From Herbaspirillum sp. SJZ107 (GTDB taxonomy: Bacteria > Pseudomonadota > Gammaproteobacteria > Burkholderiales > Burkholderiaceae_D): DNA of 64,000 nucleotides. The stretch's first letter is position 1, and the number at the start of each line of letters is the position of its first letter. The DNA lies in NCBI RefSeq assembly GCF_006715485.1, contig NZ_VFNH01000002.1:868001-932000 (forward strand), given 5' to 3'. Below the pieces are notes generated by a model. It was not told where the DNA came from. It was given only the letters and a program-made list of their open reading frames with translations, and ran no database searches. This document shows, one piece after another, positions 37,910 through 48,146 of the stretch. A program made the translations under genes and the position numbers.

Positions 37910-39019
37910 TTAGCCGCCAATATAGGACATTTCGATACGCTGGCCGCTGCGCTCCAGCCCGGCCGTATTGATGGTGCGGGTCTCGGAATAGCGGTCGGCG
38001 CGCTTGCGCCACAGTTGGGCGATTGCGGACGACAGCTCGGCATCGCTGCGGCCTTCGCGCATCAGCGCGCGCAGGTCGTGGCCGCGGGTGGCGAACAGGC
38101 AGGTGTACAGCTTGCCCTCGGTCGACAGGCGGATGCGCGAACAGTCCTGGCAGAAGGCCTGGGTGACGCTGGAGATCAGGCCGATCTCGCCCTGGCCATC
38201 CTGGTAGCGCCAGCGCGCGGCGGTCTCGCCGGCGTAGTTGGCACTCACCGGCACCAGCGGCATCTCGGCCGAGATGCGGCGCACCACTTCGCTCGAGGGC
38301 ACGACTTCGTCCATGTTCCAGCCATTGGAAGCGCCGACGTCCATGTACTCGATGAAGCGCAGGATATAGGGCGTGTCCTTGAAATGGCGCGCCATCGGCA
38401 GGATCTGGTCGTCGTTCATGCCGCCCTTGACCACCATGTTGACCTTGATCGGGCCGAGGCCGGCGGCGTGCGCCGCCGCCATCCCGTCCAGCACGTCCGA
38501 CACGGCGAAGTCGACGTCGTTCATGCGCCGGAACACGGCATCGTCGAGCGCATCGAGCGAGACCGTCACCCGATCGAGGCCGGCATCCTTCAGCGCCTGC
38601 GCCTTGCGCGCCAGCAGCGAGCCGTTGGTGGTCAGGGTCAGGTCGAGCGGCTTGCCGGACGGCGTGCGCAGCGCGCGCAGCTGGGCGATCAGACCTTCGA
38701 TGTTCTTGCGCAACAGCGGCTCGCCACCGGTCAGGCGCAGCTTTTCCACGCCATGGGCGACGAACAGCGAGGCCACGCGCGTGATCTCCTCGAAGCTCAG
38801 CAGCGAGGAGTGGGGCAGGTAGGCGTAATCCTTGTCGAACACTTCCTTCGGCATGCAATACACGCAGCGGAAGTTGCAGCGGTCGGTGACGGAGATGCGC
38901 AGGTCGTGCAACGGACGCGCGAGCGCGTCGGACAGCAGCCCGGTCGGGGCTTCGAGCGCGTCCGGGACGGGCAGGGACGGCGCCCTGGCATCTGCCAGCA
39001 TAATGATTTTTTCAGACAT
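37910..39019 (-). CDS. moaA: GTP 3',8-cyclase (radical SAM)
   Basis: MoaA starts molybdenum cofactor synthesis by converting GTP to cyclic dehydro-GTP with MoaC. The 369-residue product has the radical-SAM cluster motif CNFRCVYC, the [14 protein letters not shown]-binding segment, the C-terminal second cluster ([21 protein letters not shown], Cys at three positions) and the terminal Gly-Gly (SYIGG). The frame opens at 39052; 39019 is preferred because MSEKIIM begins the family-like sequence. Confidence 0.95.
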   Translation of the reverse strand: MSEKIIMLADARAPSLPVPDALEAPTGLLSDALARPLHDLRISVTDRCNFRCVYCMPKEVFDKDYAYLPHSSLLSFEEITRVASLFVAHGVEKLRLTGGEPLLRKNIEGLIAQLRALRTPSGKPLDLTLTTNGSLLARKAQALKDAGLDRVTVSLDALDDAVFRRMNDVDFAVSDVLDGMAAAHAAGLGPIKVNMVVKGGMNDDQILPMARHFKDTPYILRFIEYMDVGASNGWNMDEVVPSSEVVRRISAEMPLVPVSANYAGETAARWRYQDGQGEIGLISSVTQAFCQDCSRIRLSTEGKLYTCLFATRGHDLRALMREGRSDAELSSAIAQLWRKRADRYSETRTINTAGLERSGQRIEMSYIGG

Positions 39020-39067
39020 TCCGTTACGATAGCACGCGCGACGAAAGCGCACAGGACACGGCCATAT

Positions 39068-40111
39068 TTACACGGCCCGGCCGATGGTCTCCGAGGCGTA
39101 AATCTCGGCCGGATCGAAGGTCGACGCGATGCCCACGCCGTCGAACCGGTCGTTCAGCCAGCGCTCGGCCGCCGCGTGGCCGAGGTCGTGCAATTTCAGG
39201 ATGAACGACCAGTCCGTATTGAACTTGCTCGAAATGCTCAGGTCGCGCATCAGCGCCGTGCCGCTGATCACGTGCAGGCGGACCGCGCCCATGTGCACCC
39301 GTTCCCCATCTTCTTCGTCGACTGCGGCGGCCATGTGCTGGATCGCGCTGAACTCCCGGATCAGGCTGGTATTGAAGGCGATTTCGTTGGTGCGGTTGTG
39401 CACGTCAGCCATGGTCAGCGGCAGGTCGCGCCGCGAAATCGGGTTGTTCAGGATCACCAGCAGGTCGCGCGCGGCCACTTCGTCGACCAGCGGCGCCAGC
39501 GGGGGATTGCCGGCGAAGCTGCCATCCTAGTAGGCTTCGCCATCGATATGCACCGGTGCGAACACCTGGGGGACGCAAGCCGATGCCATGACGTGGTCGA
39601 CGGTCAGTTCGTCGCGCCGGAAATTGTGGCCTTTGCCGGTACGCACATTCGTGCCCGATATAAAAAGCTTCAGTTCCTCGCAGGCGCGCACCCGCTCGAA
39701 ATCGACCAGGCTCGCCAGCAGTGTCCCGAGCGGATTGATGTTCAGCGGATTCATGACGCCGGGCGCCATGCCGGCGCTGGCCAGTTGCAGCAGCAGGTAG
39801 CCGGGCGAGCTTTCGATGCTGCCGCGGCCGCTGAACCAATCGAATGGGGTAGGGCGCATCGGTCCCATCATCGCGCTCTGGCCCAATGCATTCCAGAACG
39901 CGCGCAGCTTGCGGCGCGCACCTTGGGGGCCGCCGCCGCGCGCATAACCGTCGGCCAGCACCACCGCATTGATCGCGCCCGCGCTGGCGGCGCCGATACC
40001 ATCGATTTGCAGCCGGCCATCGGCCAGCAGGCAATCCAGCGCACCCCAACCGAAGGCGCCGTAGGCCCCGCCACCCTGCAGCCCGAGACTGATTTTCTTG
40101 ACACCATTCAT
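39068..40111 (-). pseudogene. Patatin-like phospholipase interrupted by one in-frame TAG
   Basis: The frame would code for 347 residues of a patatin-family lipid hydrolase: oxyanion loop GLQGGGAYGAFGWG, nucleophile Ser43 in AASAGA, and the C-terminal DGSFAGNPPLAPL with the catalytic Asp. Codon 195 (39527-39529) is TAG. Relatives read YWDG here, so TGG to TAG explains it, and the stop is immediately before the catalytic Asp196. Both halves keep normal coding sequence and no other lesion is visible. Also, the usual GxSxG is AASAG (first Gly is Ala). Options are recent pseudogene, sequencing error or amber read-through. The upstream half starts at ATG 40111. Confidence 0.85.
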
Positions 40112-40205
40112 TGCAATTCTCAATAAGACAATCTGAACGAATAGTGTGCCCAGTTCCTCCGCAGGCGGTCGCAGCATTGCCGCCAAACATCCAATTCATG
40201 TGCAA

Positions 40206-40235
40206 TAAAAAAGGGAAGCCGAAGCTTCCCTTTTT
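40206..40235 (-). terminator. Intrinsic terminator after rne, likely bidirectional
   Basis: Stem GGGAAGC/GCTTCCC (40213-40219 with 40224-40230) closes a TTCG tetraloop on the minus strand and ends in six T residues; the plus strand ends in five T residues. It separates rne from the patatin gene. Confidence 0.88.
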
Positions 40236-40266
40236 ATTTCAACAAGCCTTGTTCAACAAGTCTTGC

Positions 40267-43200
40267 TTACTGGCGCGTGTCGACCTGGATCAGCGGCTCG
40301 TCGACCGGCGGCGGTGCGACCTTGCGGGCGCGGCCGACGCGGACCGGGGCCGCTGCCTGGGCGGCGGCTTCCTGGGCCGCGCGCAGCTTTGCCGGGTCGG
40401 TCGCGGCCAGGGTCAGGCCGGCCTGGGCCAGGGCGGCGTCGATGTCGGCCGGTGCAGCAGCCTGGGCGCTTGCCGGGGCCAGTGCCGGCGTCGCCGTGAC
40501 AGCCTGGACTGCCTGGACTGCCGGGGCGGTGTCCACCGGGGCAGCTACCGCGGCAGGTGCTGCTGCCGGTGCTTCCACCGGCGCAACTGCTGGGGCCGCA
40601 GCCGGCGCAACGGCTGGTGCAGGCTCGGCAGCAACCGGTGCCGCAGCAACCGGAGCCGATTCGACCGGCGCAGCAGGCGCAGCTTCAGCCGGTGCCTCGG
40701 CAGCGGCAGTGCGTGCCACGGCATCCGCCACCGACTTCGAGGTCGGGAACGGCCACGGTGCCTGGGCCGAAGCGGCTTGCGGCTGTGCCAGCGGCGCGGC
40801 CTTGGCCGCAACGGCAGCCGCAGCAGCGTCAGCCTCGGCCGCCTGCTCGGCGGCAGCCTTGACCGCGGCGGCTTTCACCGATGCGGCGGTCGGGAAGGGC
40901 CACGGACCCTTGTCGGCGGCCTTGGCCGCTTTCGGCTCGGCCTTCTTGCGTGCAGCCCGGGCTTCGGCTTGGACCTTGGCAGCTTCCTCGTCGGCCACCG
41001 GCGTGAAGGCCGGGGTGGCGTCGCCGTCGATGCCGTCCTGCTCCATGCCCTCGACCTGGTCGCGGTCGCGGCGATTGCGGTTGCGTCCGCCACGGCGGCG
41101 GCGGCGGCGCGGTTCGTCGCCATTGGCGTCGAGTTCGTCGGCGTCGCCGTTCGGGCCGATTGCCGTGACCGATTTCACGACTTGTTGCTGGACGATTTCC
41201 TGCTCGCCATCCGGACCGGTGGTGGCCACGGTGACGGTCGTCGCCGACGTTGCCTGGACGATACTTACTTCGTCCAGCTTGGCTTCGATCGCCTGCTGGG
41301 TGCGCTCGGTACGCTCGGTGCGTTCACGCGGCTGGCGCGGTGCGCGTTCCTGGCGCTCGCCACGCTCGGCGCGTTCGCCACGCTCCGGACGCTCGGCGCG
41401 CTCGGGACGTGCTGCCGGCGCCGCGGTCTGGCCCTGGGCGTCGACGGTCTCGCGCGGTTCGCGCGGCTCACGGCCTTCGCGTGGCGGACGCGGCGGGCGC
41501 GGCGGACGTGCCGGCTTGCCTTCGAGGTCGACCGGCTTGACGCTGTCTTCGCCCGGCGCGGCTTTCGCGACCGGCTCGCGCTCGTCGCGCTCGCGGCCCT
41601 TGCCATTGCCATTGCCGTTGCGGCCGCCGCGCGCGTTGCGCTGGCCGCGGCCATTGCGGTCGCCGCGTTCGCCTGCCGCGGCCGGGGCCGGTTCAGCGGG
41701 CTTGGCCGGGGCCACCGGGGCCGGCGGCGGCGTCACCGGTGCCGGCTCGCCGAAGAAGAAACTGCGCAGCTTGGCAAAGAAACCTTGCGGCGGCGGCGGC
41801 GGGGTGAACACCGGTTCGGCCGGGGCCGCGGCCGCAGGTGCAGCTGATGTAGCAACCTCAGGCTTCGCCGGACGCTCGACCACCGGTGCCGGCTGGGCCG
41901 GGGTGATCGACTTGACCACGGCTTCCTGGCGCGGCTTGGCTTCTTCCTTCTGGCGCTTGGCGTAAGCCATGTCGGTTTCGGTCGACTCGGCCAGGGTATA
42001 GCTGGCGGCGGCGTCTTCCAGGCGCGGATCGTCGACCTTGATGCGCTCGAGCTTGTAGTGCGGGGTCTCGAGGTGCTTGTTCGGGATCAGGATGACGGTG
42101 ATGCGGTGGCGGGTCTCGATCTTGAGGATCTCGCCACGCTTCTCGTTCAGCAGGAAGGCGGCGACGTCGACCGGCACCTGCACGTGGATGGTCGCCGAGT
42201 TTTCCTTCATCGCCTCTTCCTGGATGATGCGCAGGACTTGCAGGGCGGACGATTCGGTATCGCGGATGTGGCCGGTGCCCGAGCAGCGCGGGCAGGTGAC
42301 GTGCGAGCCTTCCGACAGCGACGGACGCAGGCGCTGGCGCGACAGTTCCATCAGGCCGAACCGCGAAATCTTGCCCATCTGCACGCGTGCACGGTCGTGG
42401 TGCAGGGCATCCTTCAGGCGCTGTTCGACTTCGCGCTGGTTCTTGGCGACTTCCATGTCGATGAAGTCGATCACGATCAGGCCGCCCAGGTCGCGCAGGC
42501 GCAGCTGGCGCGCCACTTCGTCGGCGGCTTCGCAGTTGGTGTTGAAGGCGGTGGTTTCGATGTCGGAGCCGCGGGTGGCGCGTGCCGAGTTGACGTCGAT
42601 CGAGACCAGGGCTTCGGTGTGGTCGATCACGATGGCGCCGCCGGATGGCAGCGGCACGGTGCGTGCGTAGGCGGTTTCGATCTGGTGTTCGATCTGGAAA
42701 CGCGAGAACAGCGGCACGTCGTCGCTGTAACGCTTCACGCGGTGCGCCATGTCGGGCATCACGTGGCTCATGAACTGCTGGGCCTGGTCGTAGATCTCGT
42801 CGGTGTCGATCAGGACTTCGCCGATGTCAGGCTGGAAATAGTCGCGGATGGCACGGATGACCAGCGAGGATTCCTGGTAGATCAGGAAAGGACCCGGGGC
42901 CGACTTGCCGGCGCCTTCGATCGCGCGCCACAGCTGCATCAGGTAGTTCAAGTCCCACTGCAGCTCTTCGACATTGCGGCCGATGCCTGCGGTGCGGGCA
43001 ATCACCGACATGCCCTGCGGCAGGTCCAGCTTGTCCATGGTTTCGCGCAGTTCCTGGCGCTCTTCGCCTTCGACCCGGCGCGACACGCCGCCGCCGCGCG
43101 GGTTGTTCGGCATCAGGACCAGGTAGCGGCCGGCCAGCGAAATGAAGGAGGTGAGGGCGGCGCCTTTGTTGCCGCGCTCCTCTTTCTCCACCTGCACCAT

Positions 43201-43497
43201 GATTTCCTGGCCTTCGCGCAGGGCTTCCTTGATGGTGCAATTGCGGACGTCGACACCGTCACGGAAATACGAACGGGCGACTTCTTTGAAGGGGAGGAAA
43301 CCGTGGCGGTCTTCGCCGTAGCTGACGAAGCAGGCTTCGAGGGAGGGTTCGATGCGGGTGATGACACCCTTGTAGATATTCGACTTGCGTTGCTCGCGAC
43401 CGGCGGTCTCGATATCGATGTCGATCAGTTTTTGGCCGTCGACAATCGCTACGCGCAACTCCTCTTGCTGCGTAGCGTTAAACAACATTCGTTTCAT
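40267..43497 (-). CDS. rne: Ribonuclease E
   Basis: RNase E is the essential endoribonuclease of mRNA decay and rRNA/tRNA processing and scaffolds the degradosome. The product has 1076 residues. The catalytic half starts [20 protein letters not shown], with an S1 domain (about 36-120), Asp301 and Asp344 as magnesium ligands ([23 protein letters not shown]) and the zinc link CPRC (Cys402, Cys405). After about residue 530 it is disordered: Pro/Ala-rich, an Arg-rich RNA-binding tract, and two copies of a PWPFPT motif (genomic about 40873-40915 and 40720-40770). The start 43497 matches the family; the frame opens earlier. Confidence 0.97.
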   Translation of the reverse strand: MKRMLFNATQQEELRVAIVDGQKLIDIDIETAGREQRKSNIYKGVITRIEPSLEACFVSYGEDRHGFLPFKEVARSYFRDGVDVRNCTIKEALREGQEIMVQVEKEERGNKGAALTSFISLAGRYLVLMPNNPRGGGVSRRVEGEERQELRETMDKLDLPQGMSVIARTAGIGRNVEELQWDLNYLMQLWRAIEGAGKSAPGPFLIYQESSLVIRAIRDYFQPDIGEVLIDTDEIYDQAQQFMSHVMPDMAHRVKRYSDDVPLFSRFQIEHQIETAYARTVPLPSGGAIVIDHTEALVSIDVNSARATRGSDIETTAFNTNCEAADEVARQLRLRDLGGLIVIDFIDMEVAKNQREVEQRLKDALHHDRARVQMGKISRFGLMELSRQRLRPSLSEGSHVTCPRCSGTGHIRDTESSALQVLRIIQEEAMKENSATIHVQVPVDVAAFLLNEKRGEILKIETRHRITVILIPNKHLETPHYKLERIKVDDPRLEDAAASYTLAESTETDMAYAKRQKEEAKPRQEAVVKSITPAQPAPVVERPAKPEVATSAAPAAAAPAEPVFTPPPPPQGFFAKLRSFFFGEPAPVTPPPAPVAPAKPAEPAPAAAGERGDRNGRGQRNARGGRNGNGNGKGRERDEREPVAKAAPGEDSVKPVDLEGKPARPPRPPRPPREGREPREPRETVDAQGQTAAPAARPERAERPERGERAERGERQERAPRQPRERTERTERTQQAIEAKLDEVSIVQATSATTVTVATTGPDGEQEIVQQQVVKSVTAIGPNGDADELDANGDEPRRRRRRGGRNRNRRDRDQVEGMEQDGIDGDATPAFTPVADEEAAKVQAEARAARKKAEPKAAKAADKGPWPFPTAASVKAAAVKAAAEQAAEADAAAAAVAAKAAPLAQPQAASAQAPWPFPTSKSVADAVARTAAAEAPAEAAPAAPVESAPVAAAPVAAEPAPAVAPAAAPAVAPVEAPAAAPAAVAAPVDTAPAVQAVQAVTATPALAPASAQAAAPADIDAALAQAGLTLAATDPAKLRAAQEAAAQAAAPVRVGRARKVAPPPVDEPLIQVDTRQ

Positions 43498-44104
43498 TTT
43501 TATAGACTCCGCGACCCGAGGGCCGTTCTCATGTACAGGGATGTACGCGGGGAGCGGAGTGTTGGCGGTGGTATGCCCGGAGCGTGGCACGGCGGGCCGG
43601 CCACAGGGCGCAAATGGCATCGAACGTCATTGCCGCGCGCATAGCTGTCCTGCAAGGCCCGGGCGGCCCGATCGGGGCGGCGCAGGGGGCCTTCAGGCAG
43701 TGCGGCACGGGCCGGATTTAGCCGGCGAACACTTCATGGATCGCGCCAGGCGATCAACCAGCCTTGGCGTCCAGGATTCCACGAAGGTGACTGCTAACAA
43801 ATCCGGCGGAAACAGCAAGCGTTATCGACGCCATTACCCGGCGAGCCTACCTGTACGGGACCTGAGGTTCCGGTAGGCTTTCCGGTACTTATCCTTTAAT
43901 TCCAAACAATCCTATCCTGCAATCCTGTGCGCTACCCGATTACAACTGCGGTGCAACCCTGGTTCGCACAGGAATGTGCGTACACGTTAGTTTCCATCGA
44001 ATTTGCATCTTAGCGAGGCCGATGGACACGCCCCTGTGTAAAATATCGTTTTAATTCTTACACCAGCAGAGGTTTGACCGCCGCCTGTCGATTATATATT
44101 CAAA
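43498..44104. other. Noncoding region between divergent rne and rluC
   Basis: About 600 bp without a credible gene. The rne mRNA probably has a long leader here, as in E. coli where the leader mediates autoregulation. An inverted repeat GCCTACC...GGTAGGC (43845-43878) could be a leader stem. The rluC-proximal end is AT-rich. I could not place either promoter with confidence. Confidence 0.55.
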
Positions 44105-45157
44105 ATGAAGGACTTAGAGAGAATTTCTGGGAAGACAGAGCGAATGACCTTGCAAAACGATGTTGTTCCCCCTTCATCACAGACAGACAGCCGCCCCGCC
44201 GCCACTGCACAGTTCGTCACGATCACCGAGGAAGAAGCCGGCCAACGTATCGATAACTACCTGCTACGTGTTTGCAAGGGTGTGCCAAAAAGCCATATCT
44301 ACCGCATCCTGCGTTCCGGTGAAGTCCGCGTCAACAAGGGCCGCATCGACCAGTTGTACCGTTTGGCAACAGGTGACCTGGTGCGTATCCCGCCGATCCG
44401 CATCGCCGAAAAAGCTGCCGGCAGCGCGCCGGTACCGGGTGCCGAATTCCATATCGTGCACGAAGACAATCACCTGCTCGTGATCGACAAGCCGGCCGGC
44501 GTCGCCGTGCATGGCGGTTCGGGCGTGTCGTATGGCGTCATCGAGCAATTGCGCGCCGCGCGTCCGGATGCCAAGTTCCTGGAACTGGTGCACCGGCTCG
44601 ACCGCGAAACCTCGGGCCTGCTGTTGCTGGCCAAGAAACGCTCGGCCCTGACCAATTTGCACGAGCAGATGCGCGACGGCAAAACCGACAAGCGTTACCT
44701 GACCCTGGCCGTGGGTGACTGGAAAAACCCGCGCCAGCACGTGAAATTACCACTGCATAAGTACACGACACCGGACGGCGAACGCCGGGTAGTGGTCCAG
44801 GCCGGCGGACAGGAATCGCATACGGTGTTCAACCTGTTGCGCAAGTGGAAGGATTTCGCGCTGCTCGAAGCGGAACTCAAGACCGGGCGCACGCACCAGA
44901 TCCGGGTGCACCTCGCTTCCAGCGGCTTCCCGATCGCAGGTGACGAGAAATACGGCGATTTTGCATTGAACAAGCAGCTTCAGAAGGCAAGCGACACGCG
45001 CGGCGCCCTGCGGCGGATGTTCCTGCACGCCTACCAGATCACCTTCCAGCACCCGGAAACGGGCAAGCCGATGACCCTGAAGGCGCCATTGCCGGCGGAA
45101 TGCGATCGTTTCTTGGTAAGCTTGGGGCAACCCATTAATGAACACAACAAACGCTGA
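44105..45157 (+). CDS. rluC: 23S rRNA pseudouridine synthase RluC
   Basis: RluC makes pseudouridines 955, 2504 and 2580 in 23S rRNA. The product is up to 350 residues with an N-terminal S4 RNA-binding domain (GVPKSHIYRILRSGEVRVNK), the catalytic HRLDRETSGLLLLAKK with its Asp, and the C-terminal KTGRTHQIRVHLAS. Start 44105 and an in-frame ATG at 44144 are both possible; neither has a strong ribosome site, so the first 13 residues are uncertain. Divergence from rne is the typical order in proteobacteria. Confidence 0.94.
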   Translation: MKDLERISGKTERMTLQNDVVPPSSQTDSRPAATAQFVTITEEEAGQRIDNYLLRVCKGVPKSHIYRILRSGEVRVNKGRIDQLYRLATGDLVRIPPIRIAEKAAGSAPVPGAEFHIVHEDNHLLVIDKPAGVAVHGGSGVSYGVIEQLRAARPDAKFLELVHRLDRETSGLLLLAKKRSALTNLHEQMRDGKTDKRYLTLAVGDWKNPRQHVKLPLHKYTTPDGERRVVVQAGGQESHTVFNLLRKWKDFALLEAELKTGRTHQIRVHLASSGFPIAGDEKYGDFALNKQLQKASDTRGALRRMFLHAYQITFQHPETGKPMTLKAPLPAECDRFLVSLGQPINEHNKR

Positions 45158-45200
45158 CAAGGCGACATGAGGAGCGGGTGCCTACCAGGCGCCGTATAAC

Positions 45201-45860
45201 ATGGCAAGAAAGCAATTCGACCTGATTGTCTTCGACTGGGACGGGACGCTGATGGACAGCACCGCCACCATCGTCAAATGTATACAGTCGGCTGCCAAGG
45301 ACCTGGGCTTGCCGGTGCCCAGCGACATGGCGGCGTCGCACGTGATCGGCCTGGGCTTGTCGGAAGCGATGCAGGCGGCCATGCCGAATATCGATCCGGC
45401 CCTGTACCCGCGCATGGCAGAACGCTATCGCTACCATTTCCTGACAAAAGACCACGAGCTGGTGCTGTTCAAAGGCGTCCGGCCGATGCTGGACGAGTTG
45501 TCGCAGCAGGGCTATTTCCTGGCGGTTGCCACCGGCAAAAGCCGGGTCGGCCTGAACCGTGCCTTGAACGCCACCGGCCTGCTGTCGACCTTCGATGCGA
45601 CCCGTTGTGCCGACGAGACATTTTCCAAGCCGCATCCAGCCATGTTGCAGGAATTGACACGGGAACTGGGGCAGGACATGCGGCGCACCGTTATGATCGG
45701 CGACACGACGCATGACCTGCTGATGGCCAATAGCGCCGGCGCATACGGCATTGCGGTCGAGTATGGCGCGCATCCTGTACAGCAATTGCAGGCATGTCAC
45801 CCGGTATTCACGGCAAAGAGCGTGCCCGAGCTGCACGACTGGCTGGTCGAGAACGCATGA
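45201..45860 (+). CDS. HAD-superfamily phosphatase, phosphoglycolate phosphatase-like
   Basis: A 219-residue HAD hydrolase with motif I FDWDGTLMDS (nucleophile Asp12, acid Asp14), motif II ATGK, Lys in SKPHP (motif III) and motif IV MIGDTTHDL. The helical cap after motif I gives subfamily IA, as in Gph. It follows rluC and overlaps the Rieske gene, an order seen in many betaproteobacteria. Substrate not determined. Confidence 0.88.
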   Translation: MARKQFDLIVFDWDGTLMDSTATIVKCIQSAAKDLGLPVPSDMAASHVIGLGLSEAMQAAMPNIDPALYPRMAERYRYHFLTKDHELVLFKGVRPMLDELSQQGYFLAVATGKSRVGLNRALNATGLLSTFDATRCADETFSKPHPAMLQELTRELGQDMRRTVMIGDTTHDLLMANSAGAYGIAVEYGAHPVQQLQACHPVFTAKSVPELHDWLVENA

Positions 45861-46234
45861 GCACCACTGAAGGATTGTTCGTCTGCGCATCGGGCGACCT
45901 GCTCGACGGCGGGCTGGGGGTGCGTTTTCCAGTCGTCGCGTTCGGCAGCGACGCGACCGGCTTTGCCGTGCGCTATGGCGGCAAGGTGTACGCCTACCTG
46001 AACCGCTGCGCCCACGTCCCGGTCGAACTGGATTGGTTCAAGGGCGAATTTTTCGAATCGAGCAAGCTGCACCTGATGTGCTCGACCCATGGCGCGATCT
46101 ATGTCCCCGACACCGGCGTCTGTGCCGGCGGCCCCTGCCGCGGCGGCAAGCTGCGGCCGATCGGCGTGCACGAGGTCGAGGGCGACGTCTACTGGCAGCC
46201 GGACCAATTTATCCGGCCGCCTGCCGCCCAGTAA
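45857..46234 (+). CDS. Rieske [2Fe-2S] protein
   Basis: A 125-residue soluble ferredoxin-like Rieske domain with cluster ligands Cys51 and His53 (CAH) and Cys75 and His78 (CSTH). There is no membrane segment or catalytic domain, so it is a small electron carrier or regulatory protein. The ATG overlaps the previous stop (ATGA at 45857-45860), showing coupling with the phosphatase. Its partner is unknown. Confidence 0.88.
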   Translation: MSTTEGLFVCASGDLLDGGLGVRFPVVAFGSDATGFAVRYGGKVYAYLNRCAHVPVELDWFKGEFFESSKLHLMCSTHGAIYVPDTGVCAGGPCRGGKLRPIGVHEVEGDVYWQPDQFIRPPAAQ

Positions 46235-46264
46235 CAAAGCGAGTGGGATACTGAACAGGCATTT

Positions 46265-47266
46265 ATGAGCGATAACACCCGTAACGACAACCCGAACGAG
46301 CCGCGCCAGCCCGCGCCGGCCACGTTCAACAACTGGGAACGCGACACCCTCGAGCGCCTGGTCTTTGCCACCGTCAGGGAACAGCGGGCGGCGCGGCGCT
46401 GGGGCATCTTCTTCAAGCTGTCCTTCCTGGTGCTGGCTTTTTTCTCGATCTGGGCTTATTTCGACTTCAATTTCGGCACATCCGACATTGAATCGCTGGG
46501 GCGTCACACGGCCCTGATCGAAATCGAGGGTTCTATCGACGAAGAAGGCAGCGGCGCCGCCGACACCGTGATCCCGTCGCTGAACAAGGCCTTCTCGGAT
46601 GCGGGCTCGGCTGCGGTCGTGCTGCGCATCAACAGCCCGGGTGGCAGTCCGGTCCAGGCCGGCATTATCGTCGACGAGATCCAGCGCCTGAAGCGCGGCT
46701 ATCCGAACAAGCCGCTGTACGTGGTGGTCGACGAGATCTGCGCCTCGGGTGGCTATTACATTGCCTCTGCCGGCGACAAGATCTTCGTCAACAAGGCCAG
46801 CATTGTGGGTTCGGTCGGCGTGCTGATGGATGGCTTCGGCTTTACCGGGCTGATGGACAAGCTGGGCGTGGAGCGGCGCCTGCTGACCGCGGGCGAAAAC
46901 AAGGGCTTCCTCGATCCGTTCAGCCCGCAGTCGGACAAGCAGAAGCAGCACGCACTGAGCATGCTCAACGAAATCCACGAGCAATTCATCGCCGTGGTGC
47001 GCGCCGGCCGCGGCAAGCGCCTGAAGGAAAACCCGGAAATCTTTTCCGGCCTGTACTGGACCGGCGCCAAGGCGGTCGAGATGGGCCTGGCCGACGGTTT
47101 CGGCACGGTCGATACCGTGGCGCGCGATGTCGTGAAGGCGGAAGACATCATCGACTACACCGCGCATGAAGGCTTGCCGGAGCGTGTGCTGAAGAAATTC
47201 GGCGCTTCGGTGGGGGCGGGCGCGGTGAAATCGGTCTATCGCGGGGCGGTGCCGAGCCTGCGTTGA
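46265..47266 (+). CDS. sppA: Signal peptide peptidase SppA-like serine protease (S49)
   Basis: A 333-residue short-form SppA: a cytoplasmic N-terminus, one membrane segment (about 47-66) and a periplasmic ClpP-like domain. The nucleophile is Ser161 in CASGGYYIAS and the general base Lys213 in LTAGENKGFLDPF; INSPGG is the substrate groove. It degrades cleaved signal peptides. Half the length of E. coli SppA, as usual for the type found in this group. It is the last gene of the rluC-HAD-Rieske-sppA set. Confidence 0.92.
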   Translation: MSDNTRNDNPNEPRQPAPATFNNWERDTLERLVFATVREQRAARRWGIFFKLSFLVLAFFSIWAYFDFNFGTSDIESLGRHTALIEIEGSIDEEGSGAADTVIPSLNKAFSDAGSAAVVLRINSPGGSPVQAGIIVDEIQRLKRGYPNKPLYVVVDEICASGGYYIASAGDKIFVNKASIVGSVGVLMDGFGFTGLMDKLGVERRLLTAGENKGFLDPFSPQSDKQKQHALSMLNEIHEQFIAVVRAGRGKRLKENPEIFSGLYWTGAKAVEMGLADGFGTVDTVARDVVKAEDIIDYTAHEGLPERVLKKFGASVGAGAVKSVYRGAVPSLR

Positions 47267-47450
47267 TCAATTTTCCTTGAAAATTATGCGAGGCGGGCTA
47301 TAGTGAAGACGTAGGGTGTTCGCAAGTCGGCCAACAGCCAGCCGGTCAACCATCCCATCGGCAAACTGTCCCGCCCCTTCGACGCTGCTGCAACCCGCGA
47401 CATGCGGTTCAGAGAGATCTTCATTCCTCGAAGCTGGAATCCCTCAGGGG

Positions 47451-47480
47451 AAAAAACGACGGCGCAAGCCGTCGTTTTTA
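47451..47480. terminator. Bidirectional intrinsic terminator
   Basis: An 8-bp stem ACGACGGC/GCCGTCGT (47456-47463 with 47468-47475) with loop GCAA is flanked by A residues on the left and T residues on the right. It can end both the sppA transcript and the minus-strand gene at 47510-47908. Confidence 0.85.
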
Positions 47481-47509
47481 TTTGGTGCGGCAGTGTCGAT
47501 GGAGGCGTC

Positions 47510-47908
47510 TTATTTGGGGCAGTCGATGTCCTGGGCCACGCGGCAGCGCGTGATGTCGTACCAGGCCGGGTTACGCGTGGCCTCGGGAGCAGGGGCGGGC
47601 GCGGCGGCATGACGATGCTCGTGCGATGCGTCCTGGGTAGCGCTATCGGTATGGTCGGGATCGTGCAGGTGGAAACCGCCAGCCTCGATCCAGGCCTGGA
47701 AGCGCACCTGGGCTTCGTCGTACCAGGCGGCCCGTGCGATATGATGGGTGCACGATTGAACGTGAGGCACATCCCCGCCATACATCCAGCGCGCCAGCGC
47801 GAGCTGGGCAGGAAACAGGGATGAATGGGATTGGGCCGCTGTCGCACCGCAGCTTGTGGCAACGGTCGCAAGCGGATCGATGCATCCTTGGGTTTTTTTG
47901 ATCTGCAC
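47510..47908 (-). CDS. Uncharacterised His/Cys-rich small protein
   Basis: A 132-residue frame from a GTG at 47908, with AGG five bases upstream and strongly GC-ending codons, so I believe it is real. It has no signal peptide that I can see. Features are five Cys (9, 20, 53, 122, 130), a His-rich stretch at 80-100 (FHLHDPDHTD and SHEHRH), an Ala/Pro linker and two copies of AWYD (residues 61-64 and 115-118). The His cluster suggests metal binding. No family recognised. It is followed by a good terminator. Confidence 0.6.
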   Translation of the reverse strand: MQIKKTQGCIDPLATVATSCGATAAQSHSSLFPAQLALARWMYGGDVPHVQSCTHHIARAAWYDEAQVRFQAWIEAGGFHLHDPDHTDSATQDASHEHRHAAAPAPAPEATRNPAWYDITRCRVAQDIDCPK

Positions 47909-48146
47909 TATTACCTCATCTCTCGGTTAATTTTCTGACGGGTAGCTGTCTCACATTCCTAGGTTTCGTAGTCTTCTACGCGAGGAGTGTAGGGCAATTC
48001 CTAACGTAGATTCAGTGTATCCAGGAGATTCTGAACACGCTTGATGTTTGTCAAACGAGTTCTTGTTGTCCTTCCATACTGTTGAGTTCCTTGGTTTTTC
48101 GGCTTGCGCCTGCCTTGGCCGTCCCGCTTCTGTTACAGTCTCGCCC

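Noticed and set aside
47402-47824. Plus-strand frame opposite the His/Cys-rich protein
   Set aside because: The minus-strand frame has a better ribosome site, more natural amino-acid content and a terminator after it; this frame begins before the terminator hairpin and runs through it.
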